A DNA stretch of 64,000 nucleotides from Liquidambar formosana (taxonomy: Eukaryota > Streptophyta > Magnoliopsida > Saxifragales > Altingiaceae): NCBI GenBank assembly GCA_039720395.1, contig CM077827.1, forward strand, positions 17,719,822 through 17,783,821. Reading direction: 5' to 3'. The notes beneath the pieces were generated by a model, which searched no databases, had not been told where the DNA came from, and worked only from the letters and a program-made list of their open reading frames with translations. This document shows positions 1 to 9,970 of the stretch, one piece after another. Position 1 is the first letter of the stretch. Each line of letters begins with the position of its first letter. Position numbers and translations under genes: made by a program.

Positions 1-400
1 CGAAAGAACTGTATGTAGGATATAGTGGATTCCATTATTGAGGGTGAATTAATTGTCGCATTGTCTAGGAGACTGTTTGGATCTATAACTTCATTTAGAA
101 CTTGGAGTTGTTCCTTCCATTGAGTTGCCCATACCTTGTTTTGTGACAACAATGGGTCTATAGCTCAAGCATAGGAACCACGATCTCATCAAAAGTCCAA
201 ACACATATAGCGGCAATTCCAAGTGATTAGAGGAATCATTGGAATGGGTAATAGATACATTACAGAAGATATTATCTACATAAGTTTTTGTAGACCTACT
301 AACTAAAGCTTTAAAAAGTAATTGGTTATGTCTAAAACCAACATCTTGAGAAGATAGGTATGCGATACATGGTCGATTGGCTTTAGTGCAAGTGAGAGAT
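1..400 (+). pseudogene. Copia pol 3' end (RNase H remnant) and polypurine tract
   Basis: This stretch is a decayed copy of the last part of a Ty1/copia polyprotein. It parallels the better preserved copy at 51200-51587 step by step: the TTTTGTGACAACAATGG block (LFCDNNG, RNase H), the CATCAAAAGTCCAAACACAT block (QKSKHI), then the C-terminal GATACATGGTCGATTGGCT. Frameshifts and stops abolish any long reading frame. The purine-rich AAGTGAGAGA at about 390-399 sits directly before the LTR start and is the remnant polypurine tract. The 5' part of this element lies outside the window. Confidence 0.85.
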
Positions 401-541
401 TGTTAGGATTATGCCCTAGAGCCAATCATAGAGATGATTGTTTAGGGATTAGGAACAATCATTTGATTTCATTTATGTATGTCACATTTATTATTGATTT
501 AATAAAAGGGCTTATTCTATTATGTTTATATGCATCATTTA
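401..541 (+). mobile_element. Copia (Angela-like) 3' LTR 'A', piece 1 of 3
   Basis: The LTR starts TGTTAGGATTATGCCC directly after the polypurine tract. The opening closely resembles the BARE-1/Angela LTR start as I know it. The piece ends at the ATTTA target site (537-541) of the solo LTR that follows. The same LTR resumes at 2876 and again at 36348, ending at 36547. Its net length, about 1.65 kb, matches the other copies in the window. Confidence 0.9.
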
Positions 542-1017
542 TGTAATACCCGTAATTTTTAAATAGGGTATTAAGGGTTTAATCTTTGGTTAACGTAGCT
601 AATGCCTTGATTATTCGAATGACTCCATGCATGGGTAATGCATGTGTATAATATTATGATGCATGATATAAGTTATTGTCATTTTACATCTTATGCATTT
701 TAGAATGAGTATGGTTAGCATTTGGACGCGTTTCGACACGTTACTGGGCATTTTCAGCAAGGGATGATCGATCCTGCTTTAAAGACGATCGATCCTGCCT
801 TGGGGACGATCGATCGTGTCCTCAGACCACGATCGATCATAGGTGCCCTGAAAATGTGTTTTTGCTTCTGTTTTTCACGATCGATCGTGCCCTCAGACCA
901 CGATCGATCGTGCATCGCGGTTTTTGCAAATTTTTTTGCGTCAAATGATGCATGTGCCCCTCATCCCTTATAAAAACCCATCCCACACAATTTTAGACTA
1001 GATCTGGTCTTTTTGGG

Positions 1018-1057
<40 letters not shown>

Positions 1058-2875
1058 GAGAAGGAGAAGAGGGGGCGGAGGCTCGACGGCGACTCGCCGG
1101 AGCACGGCGACCTCGATCCGACATCAGCGAGCTCGGATCTAGTGTATTTTGGCCCGATCTACGCGCATATGGTTGTGGATTTGGGTTTTTCTCTCTTTGA
1201 TGCTTGGGAATGCATTATTATAGTTGGATTCATCTTCTCCAACCTCCTAGTGGAGCTTGGATTTCATGGGTTTTGACTTGGATGTTCATCCCCATCAACT
1301 CCTTTAGCATTCTAAGGTATTTTCTCACATTTTGGAGTTGGGATTTGTAATTTATTTTGGGTTATCATCTCATTCTTACATTTTTGGGTTATTCATGCAT
1401 ATTGGGGAGTTTTGGTGGTGACTTGGAGTTGGGACCTCCATTATCTTCATCAACCAAGTCATTTGGGAGCTAGGAATTGGATTGGGAGCTTGCATTTGTA
1501 TCCTAGGGCTTGGACTTCATAGCCCCAACATCAAAGGTTATATTTTTCCACGCATTTAGTTGAGGTAGGTGCAATTTACATAGGTTTAAACTACTGACAT
1601 GATAATATGGGTAATATTATCATATTATTTGGTATTCTAGGGCTTAGAATATGTGTATATAAAAGACTTGCGGAATAAATCTTAGAATGAGATTATGGAT
1701 ATTTAATAATCTAATTCAGGAATTATATTCTTTATGAATTTCGGTTTATTTTATACATCCCATGGAATATAGATGTATGGTTTAATTGATGTTTTCGATT
1801 ATGATTTTAAGGCTATATTCATAATGGATATATATGTGGTTTATCATAATGTTGGTATAATTCTGAGGTTATTTGATTATAGGTTTTATAGCATATTTTG
1901 AAGATGATTTGGTTAAAAATCATTTTATGGTTTATCGCACTGCATGCATTGGGCATAATCATGCATTAAATGGACTTAATGAATACTGGGTAAAAGTATT
2001 GCATAAAAAGGGGTCATTGGAATTGGACTACTTGCAGTCAATGGGACTTTGCGGTGTTTTCCATTCCTTTGGTCCTAGGGTACTTTCCGATTCCAGGTAA
2101 GAACCCTTGTGTTCCCGAATCAGAGGCTACTTTCCGGTTCCAGGTAGGAACCCTTGTGTTGTCCTCTTGGAGGTTGGGTATAAATCCTCCGTTTCCGCAC
2201 GAAGACTCCTGCGGGAGTGGTTGGTAATAAATGGATTTAATGTAAATTGGACATGAGTCACATGCATTAGGCATTATGCATTATTTATTTTAAGTTATGT
2301 GTTATAACTTATTTTGGGATTTGTAATATACTTGGTTAGTATATTTTGATGTAAATGATATATTAGGTTTTATTTATATCATTGCTTTAGTTTACTATAT
2401 CAAATTGTATCTACTGAGTCGTCGGACTCACGCCTATTATTTTAAATGGTTTTCAGATAATCCAGGGATTGGTCATACTATCTTGGGCGGAAGATGCTCT
2501 TAGTGGAAATTTCTTTAAGTTAATTGTTAATTATGAATGTATTTTTCATGAGAAGGAATATGTAATTAAGTGGGTTTCTATTGGGTTAATGTAAATGTAA
2601 TTTAAATTGGGTTGTAATTTTAATTCTATGGTTGTATATATGGAATGCGACGCATGGGATGATACCACTTTTATCGATGATAGGAAATTTTTATGTATGG
2701 AATTTTTATAACAGGTTTTCACGATGGTATGTCCTATCTACGGATGGGTCATGCCGAAAATTTTAAAATGGTTGAGGTTTTAACACGTGTCATCCATGTT
2801 TTATCAAAGGATTTATTAAAGAAAAAGCTTGTTTTATTATTATTGATCACGGCTTAATTAATTTAGGTCCTGACA
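542..2875 (+). mobile_element. Ty3/gypsy-type solo LTR inside the Copia LTR
   Basis: A 2,334 bp block begins TGTAATACCCG and ends GGTCCTGACA, with the TG...CA ends of an LTR. It is flanked by a perfect 5 bp target duplication ATTTA (537-541 and 2876-2880), and the Copia LTR reads straight across if it is removed. No internal region is present, so it is a solo LTR left by LTR-LTR recombination. It holds a GATCGATC array, a TATA box at 969 and a (GA)n run at about 1022-1054. The hairpin motif GAGTC-GTC-GGACTC near 2417 is of a kind I associate with chromovirus (Tekay/Del-like) LTRs; that family assignment is tentative. ORFs inside (722-973, 1013-1276) look fortuitous. Confidence 0.9.
766..977 (+). 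promoter_or_regulatory. GATCGATC palindrome array and TATA box in the solo LTR
   Basis: Six copies of GATCGATC start at 766, 787, 808, 831, 879 and 902, at intervals of 21, 21, 23, 48 and 23 bp, about two helical turns or a multiple. Two copies sit in the longer palindrome CACGATCGATCGTG. A TATA box (TATAAAAAC, 969-977) follows about 60 bp after the last copy. This is most simply the U3 promoter of the retrotransposon; the factor that would bind is unknown. Confidence 0.6.
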
Positions 2876-4184
2876 ATTTATATTTACATAATATGTCTAT
2901 AGAGTTAGAGTTGAGAATGTGGAATTACAAAGAGTTATAATTTTGAGACTGTAGATATATCTCTGTACTAAACTCCTAAAGCATTCCTAGTTGAAGGTTC
3001 ACTATGATGGACAATAATGAACCATAGGAGTAGCACTTGTTAGGTTGACTCTATAGGAGGATAGCTCGTCTCAAGCTATTTGTGTGGAGTAACTACAACC
3101 AACAGGTGGGTGCCTATTAATAGAATAGGTACACTAAATGTGACCAAAGATATGAGATAAATTGAATGGAGTTTTAACCTGCCTATCAATCAGTTTTTCA
3201 TTATTATAGGGGTACAAGTAATCCTTAGACCTGAGACACTATAAGCTTTAGAAGTTTGATAACACTAAGTGCAAATCCTTATAGGGGTTTGTAAGGGTAT
3301 TCATTAGCCCTACTGCTATATGTATGAAGGCATGTGAGTGATTAACAAGGACTCCATCACTTTCAGGAAAAAGAGAAAGAATATCTTATATAGCATTCAT
3401 AATATAACTCATTAAATCCATGGCCATGGTAGGATGAATATGAAAAGAGTTTCATGAGTTCATCAATGAGTTGATATCTATGAATGAGTATAAAGTAATT
3501 GAACTAGGGACTTGACAGACTTCCATGTCCTATTGGTTCAACTGGAGACATTGTGTAGATGGAAGGATGTAATTGTAACTTATAAACTATAACAGAAGGG
3601 TTCTTTGTTAGATACTTATTCACCTCATTAAGGATAACACCATGAACCATATGCTAGGTGTTATTTATGGTTAGTAGAAGCCCTAATTGATATAAATGAG
3701 TTATAATCAATTAGGGAATTAGAAGGAGTTCCAATTAGACTCTAAATGGAAAGAGTTCCATTGTGCACACCTCATGCTATTCCTACTACTTGATGATGTG
3801 AACCCAATGGGTCACATACTGATCATGCAAGAAGAGCTTTAAAGTCTATGAGAGAAAGGGTATAAGTGAATAAAGAATAGTTCTTTAAGGGCCTATTTGT
3901 ATTTGATATAAATAATAGGGGTTATTGTGAAATTTGGAGAAATTACATAAAACCCTATTAGGGTTCTCCCCTATGGCTAGCCCCTTTAGTGGGGACTATA
4001 TAAGTCACACATAATGATGTGTGACATTGTGAGATCGTTCCCCCAAGCCCTAGCCGTCCAAGGGGTTGGAGGCTCTCTTTTCTCTCTCTCTCTCTTCTCC
4101 ACTTCCAGCAATAACAAGGAAGAAGAAAGGAAAGGCTTAAAGCTCTAGCTAGGTGTGGATACCGTTGGAGGTAGTACACTTGGA
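2876..4184 (+). mobile_element. Copia LTR 'A', piece 2 of 3
   Basis: This continues the LTR begun at 401, from ATTTATATTTACATAATATG to GTACACTTGGA. It includes the core promoter: GACTATATAAGTC at 3994-4006, in which TATA is embedded in an inverted repeat, followed by a perfect 9 bp hairpin GTCACACAT/ATGTGTGAC at 4004-4025. A CT-rich run lies at about 4077-4095. The piece stops at TTGGA (4180-4184), the target duplication of the next nested Copia element. Confidence 0.9.
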
Positions 4185-5844
4185 TGTTAGGATTATGCCC
4201 TAGAACCAATCATAGAGATGATTGTTTAGGGATTAGGAACAATCAATTGATTTCATTTATGCATGTCACATTTATTATTGATTTAACAAAAGGGCTTATT
4301 CTATTATGTTTATATGCATCATTTATATTTACATAATATGTCCATGGAGTTAGAGTTGAGAATATGAAATTACAAAGGGTTGTAATTTTGAGACTGTAGA
4401 TATATCTCTGTACTAAACTCCTAAAACATTCCTAGTTGAAGGTTCACTATAATGGACAGTAATGAACCATAGGACTAGCACTTGTTAGGTTGACTCTATA
4501 GGAGGATAGCTAGTCTCAAGCTATTTGTGTGGAGACACTACAACCAACAAGTGGGTGCCTATTATAAGAATAGGTACACTGAATGTGACCAAAGATATGA
4601 GATAAACTGAATAGAGTTTTAACCTGCCTGTCAATCAGTTTCTCATTGTTATAGTGGTACAAATAATCCTTAGACCTGAGACACCATGGTTGTCTTATAC
4701 ATGTAGCTTTAGAAGTTTGATAACACTAAGTGCAGATCCTATTCAGGGGTCTGTAAGGGTGTTCATTGGCCCTACTGCTATGTGTGTGAAGGCATGTGAG
4801 TGATCAACAAGGAATCCATCACTCTCAGGAAAAAGAGAGTGAATGTCTCATGTAGCATTCATTGAATATAACTCATTAAATCCATGGGCCCATGGTAGAA
4901 TGAATATGGAAAGGAGTTTCCATAAGTTCATCATTGAGTTGATATTAATGAATGAGTATAAAGTAATTGAACTAGGGACTTGACAGACTTCCATGTCCTA
5001 CTAGTTCAATTGGAGACATTGTGTTGATGGAAGGATGTAATTGTAACCTATAAACTATAACAGAAGGGTTCTTTGTAAATGACTATTCACCTCATTAAGG
5101 ACCACACCATGAGCCATATGCTAGGTGTTACTCATGGTTAGTAGAAGCCCTAATTGATTTAAATGAGTTATAATCAATTAGGGAATTGAAAGGAGTTTCA
5201 ATTAGACCCTTAATGGAAAGTGTTCCATTGTGCACACCTTGTGCTGTTCTTATTACTTGATGATGTGAACCCAATGGGTCACACACTGATCATGCTAAGA
5301 GAGCTTGATTGTCTATGAGAGAAAGGGTATAAGTGAATAAAGAATGGTTCTTTAAGGGCTTGTTTTGTATATGATACAAATTAGTGGGGTTATTATGTAA
5401 TTAGGAGTAATTACACAAAACCCACTAGGGTTAGGAATCCCCCTATGGCCGGCCCTATTAGTGGGCTATATAATGCCCACTATAAGGTGATGACATCATC
5501 ACATTAACACATCCCCTTGTGTTGGCCGAAAATTAGCTTGGAGGCTATCTCTCTCTCTCTCTCTCTTCTCCACCTCTAGCAACTACAAGGAAGAAGAAGG
5601 AAAGGACAACAAGCTCAAGCTAGGTGTGGATACTATTGGAGGCAGTGCACTTGGACTGCTCAATCAGAAGACAAAGCTTGGAGCATAAAGGAGAAGACAT
5701 TGTTCAATTGTAAGTATCCTAACTCTCTTGGTAGTTAGGTTTATGGTTTTTGTATTAAGCATAATTAAGATTCATGGGTTTGGGAATCGTAAGAAAATTT
5801 TAATTCCGCCTTTGTAGTTTTCCTCTCTAGTTTGATTCCCAACA
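4185..5844 (+). repeat. 5' LTR of the nested Copia element
   Basis: TG...CA ends and 1,660 bp long. The TATA box lies inside the inverted repeat AGTGGGC-TATATAAT-GCCCACT (5460-5481), followed by a second small hairpin GTGATG-ACAT-CATCAC. A CT-rich run at about 5550-5565 would be in the transcript leader. The PBS follows two bases after the LTR end. Confidence 0.92.
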
Positions 5845-5845
5845 G

Positions 5846-5858
5846 TGGTATCAAAGCC
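5846..5858 (+). other. Copia primer binding site (tRNA-iMet type)
   Basis: TGGTATCAAAGCC lies one base after the LTR. It matches the usual plant copia PBS TGGTATCAGAGCC, complementary to the 3' end of initiator tRNA-Met, with one change. Confidence 0.85.
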
Positions 5859-5978
5859 ATGATTAGGCCTAATACAAACTGCATATGGGCTGTAATTTAT
5901 GGTAAAATTGATTGGTTTAATGAATTAAAAATTCTGTTCATGCATAAAGCTTGGTTCCCTCTCATGGCTGAACCTAGG

Positions 5979-8900
5979 TGTAGACACCCCATTTTCACCC
6001 CCATGAGTTCATGATAGCATTTGAATAGGTTTAGAAGCATCTAGGAGTCCCTAAGCCTTAAAGGACAATTTTGCCCTTTTAAGCCTTAGGACAATAGGTC
6101 ATCATTGCATGCATATTTTTGTTTCTTTGTTGAGTCCCATCACTTGCATTTAGTTTTTAGGATCATTTTAGATATGTGTGTCAAATTTGGTTCAATTCCA
6201 GATAGGTTTGGATAGCTAATTAGAACTTTTCCGACTTGAAGGGCAATTTCGTCTTTTACTTCGTCTATTTTCCAATTGACTTCCAAATTTGCTCCGGAGT
6301 GTTCTATTGGCCTTAGAATGATGAAATGAGTCTAATTGAAGTGCCAATTTAATTTATTGATGGGTTTGGGATTGGTTCACCACATTACCCTATGCTTAAT
6401 TGACCTTTTTTCGGGTAATCGCCTCATGAAAACCCAGCCACCTGACCGTGGTTAGAGATTCTTGGTTCAAGAATATTCTAGGCTTATTCTACACTGAATC
6501 CTTGAAATTTTGGCTTTTGAATCACTCAAATCGGAGTTAAAATGAAGAATTTGTGTCCGTTTGAAGTTCGGAGTCCAAACCGAGCTAGAATTCCAATTTT
6601 TTTGGATTCTTCTCGGGTGACCGGTTGGGCCCAACCGGTTGGACCGGTTCACCAACCGGTTGGACCGGTTCACCCCAACTGGTCACCCGAGAGTCCCATC
6701 CTGAATTTTCTCCCTTTGAGTTTTTGACGAAATGGGACTCTACCACTCCGATTTTCAGGCTTCTAAAGGACTTCTAAGCCTATTGGGAGGTGGTTTTGAG
6801 TTGTTTAACATTCATGGGACTTAATTACAGACCTAGATTGTTTTTATGGTGAATTAATCTCAACCATTGGTTCATATGGTTGGTTGGTTATAAATAGAGG
6901 CTCATTCATCAACATAAGAGACTTTTTGGCTTATTTGACACTTCATACTCATAAGAGAGAGAGGTACCACAAGTTTGCACACACCCATATCACTTGGAGG
7001 AGGCTTTCTACTGCAATTTTGAAGAGGAACTAGTAGGGAACCAAGCTAAAGAGAAGGAAGAACGCAGCGAAGACCCTTGCTTCATCGTAAATCTCCTTTG
7101 CTTTCTTTTACAATTCCTTCTTCTTCTACTCCATTCTCTACATAGTTATGGTTTAGAATTGATTTAGGAATCATATATACTCTATATTTTGGAGTGTATA
7201 TGATTCAAAGATGATGAGAATGCATGTTAGTGGATTAGGATTGCGAATTGTTTGTTGGTAGAATAGTTTCTCTTTTAAGGATAGAGGTACGTTTTGCATG
7301 AAAAATCAATTGGTGTGTTTAGGCCGTTTTCTCTTCATGGTTCAATTATATGCATGATTTTAAGCATCTTTTGTATAGGACACTTGCTGTGTAAGCCTCG
7401 TCTTCATAGGTGTATGGATGATTATCCTTTTCGAGGATAATTATCGTCCTTAGAGGGTGAGGTTGTGCATAGGTGCTTTCTAGAGTGTGTTTAAGTGCGC
7501 TGTGAGTTTCATTGCATTCTTAGGTATATATTTTAAGTAGGATATGTGAAGAAACCATTCATATGGAGTGGTTTTTACGTAAAATTATCTCTAGATTGTT
7601 TTACTTAAGAAAGCTCGCCTTAAGGATGATTATTTCGCATTCTTACATAAAGTACTTACCTAAGGCATCATGGTAGATTTTCTTTTCATGTTTAGGATTG
7701 TCATATGATATTTTCATCATGGTAATGCCTATTTAGCATGTTTTTGATAGTTTTGTGCATGTTAGGGTGTTTAGAGCATATAGGAGCATATAGGAGCATA
7801 TAGGATTGAGTTTTTCTTTTGATTCTTGTTATTTGCATGAGTGTTAGGTCATTATATGCATATTTAGTATTTTGTCCAGATTTGAATTAGGTCTTCTAAT
7901 GATGATTTGAGCATGAATATGAATGGTTTGAGCTTAATAATTGCCCTATAGAATACATGGGGTGATTAATTGGTGTTTTCTCGATGTTTCGGGATAATTT
8001 GCATATGGTAAGTGGTTTATGGTAAGTTGTGTATGAATTGTTCTCTTCTCCCCCTCGGGTTATTGTCTTTACTTTGAATTAGAAGTCCTAAGTTTCCAAC
8101 TCTCTCAAAATTCTATTTTAATTAGAGTTCTATCTCTTTTAGAATTCTAATTTTCTTAAACTTCTGTTTTAATTAGAGTTCTATCTCTTTTAGAATTCTA
8201 CTTTTCTTAAACTCCTTTTTGAATTAGAGTTCTATCTCTTTTCAAATTCTATCTTTTCTCAAATCCCTTTTTTGGAAACTCTTCTTCTTTTTCAAACTCT
8301 TCTTTTCTTTTAATGGAAACTTAGGGTTTATAGTTCATTGTAAAGGGAGTAACCCCTTCTCAGTTGAATTACGTGGACTTTGATTCTTACATCTTTGTGT
8401 GTAGGGTACGTAGGCGCTCATTTGATGTTCAAGTCCGCCCTAGGATACTAAGTATCCTAGGTTTTCTTTTTCTTTCTTTTCTTCTCTCTTTCTACCCATT
8501 TGTCCATCACATATATGTTAGTGGATAGGGTGGACCCATGCTTGCTCATTTATCCATCGCATATTTGTTAGTGGATAGGATGGATTTGTTTGTTTGCTCA
8601 TTTATCCATCACATATTTGCTAGTGGATAGGATGGATTTGTTTGTTCATTCTCTTTATCTCTTACTTGTTTTTCATATCTCTCATACTTGTTCATGGATG
8701 TTTACATGCTTTATGGATGTTTATATGCTTTATGGATGTTCATGGATGAATGTGGATTATTTATGGATGATTCTTTGCATATGCATGGTGACTAATTAGG
8801 AAGTGATTGAAATAGCCCATATAAATTCAGAGACCCATTTTGGGGCGATGTGGGTGCCTATAGGATGTTTCCTAGAACCTTCCCACATCGTAACTTAGTC

Positions 8901-9151
8901 TCCGAATCCTCTCTTGTTTTGATAGACCTGCTTTTCCTTGATCGGAGTTATGAGGTTTGTTTTCAAAGGTTTCCTTTTAAAACTATTTTCAAAGGTTTTC
9001 GTTTTTTCCTTAAAAAATGAGGTGGCGACTCCTTGTTTGTTTTGTTTTTGTGAACCTTTTAAAAACTAGATTTTTATTAATTTAAATCTCTACAAGTCTT
9101 TTTAAAAGAAGGGTTCTCCTTCCTCCCCCGGATCGAAACCCGTGGTTCACA
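5979..9151 (+). repeat. 5' LTR of Tat-A
   Basis: 3,173 bp with TG...CA ends. U3 holds the ACCGGT palindrome array (6612-6691) and the TATA box TATAAATAG (6889-6897). The downstream part has tandem variants of a ~50 bp unit with TTAGAGTTCTATCTCTTTT (about 8110-8240) and of a ~60 bp unit with CATTTATCCATCACATAT (about 8500-8640). The 3' LTR is 70 bp longer, mainly because it has more copies of the first unit, and is otherwise nearly identical by eye. Confidence 0.94.
6612..6897 (+). promoter_or_regulatory. Tat-A LTR promoter: symmetric ACCGGT array, then TATA box
   Basis: Outer inverted arms CTCGGGTGACCGGTTGG and CCAACTGGTCACCCGAG enclose an array of ACCGGT sites starting at 6620, 6634, 6643, 6655, 6664 and 6678 (the last is ACTGGT). 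The intervals are 14-9-12-9-14, symmetric about the centre. The array ends at 6691 and TATAAATAG starts at 6889, a gap of 197 bp. The 3' LTR has the same arrangement with four sites (25585, 25599, 25608, 25622; 14-9-14), lacks one 21 bp unit, and has the same 197 bp gap to the TATA box at 25833. Confidence 0.75.
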
Positions 9152-9154
9152 GTC

Positions 9155-9172
9155 TGGCGACTCCACTGGGGA
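9155..9172 (+). other. Tat-A primer binding site
   Basis: TGGCGACTCCACTGGGGA begins three bases after the LTR. This is the PBS type I know from Ogre/Tat elements, reported as complementary to a tRNA-Arg; I could not check the tRNA match here. Confidence 0.8.
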
Positions 9173-9970
9173 GTAGTGGACTAGACTCAAGGAATTTATA
9201 TGGGCTAATTTAGTTGCTTAAACTAAAATCAATCACTTGCATACGCTTGAATGTGTGTTTACTTTATTGCATTGTGTGCGCAATTGCATTTGAATGATAG
9301 GTCGATGTATCCTTGCCTTTTCTGATTGGCCTAGCCTTGACCCCGGTTCCTCTCGTTCTCGGGTGTCATGTTTACGAAGCTATCAACTCCTCTTGCCACG
9401 TATCCTTGGGTTTTATCCTTGGGTATATTAAATGGATCAACACGTACCACTTGACTCACGCGGCATCCCTCATGCCACACGTGATAGGTATATGGTTGGT
9501 TCAAGCAAGTAGGGGACACTATCCTACCCTTTTTAGTGTATATAGTGGACTGTCTAGGACACAAGGACCCGCCTAGTTTAAAGTCACCATGTTTGTGGAA
9601 TGAATGTAGGTACAGAGTGGATATGTGTTAAATGTATGTGTGTATGGAATGAATGTATGTGTGGCATGAATGTGTGTTGTGGAAATGAATGTGAATGGAA
9701 TAAATGGCAATGCAATTCATGTCATGGTTCTTTGAGAAGATGGTATAAAGCCCTCGATACAGTGATCCGGTTTCTTGCTCTTGAATGCGGTTGGAGATAT
9801 GAATGAATGGTATGTGGGTGGTTAGTCTTAAGGGGTAACATGACTTTAAAATCAATCGACCTACATCCCTTTAGTATGACCTTCTTACCTAGAGCCCATT
9901 GGGCTCATATGGATGAGAGGCCCAACTAAAGGAATGTTATTGGACCATTATCCGCCCGTTTAAATCAATT
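9173..9970 (+). other. Tat-A leader between PBS and gag
   Basis: About 800 bp without a clear gene. It contains an 87-codon frame (9313-9576) and AT/GTATG-rich stretches. The block at about 9300-9570 is recognisably homologous to the Tat-B leader (37200-37550 and 40780-41130), sharing GATGTATCCTTGCC and an in-frame HAA-LM-HV motif. It may be a decayed leader ORF or a conserved RNA segment. Confidence 0.6.

Noticed and set aside
1013..1276. Open frame beginning with Glu-Arg repeats
   Set aside because: It is a translation of a (GA)n microsatellite inside a solo LTR and has no domain.
5832..6014. Short frame across the Copia PBS and Tat-A LTR start
   Set aside because: It crosses an insertion boundary, so it cannot be an old gene.
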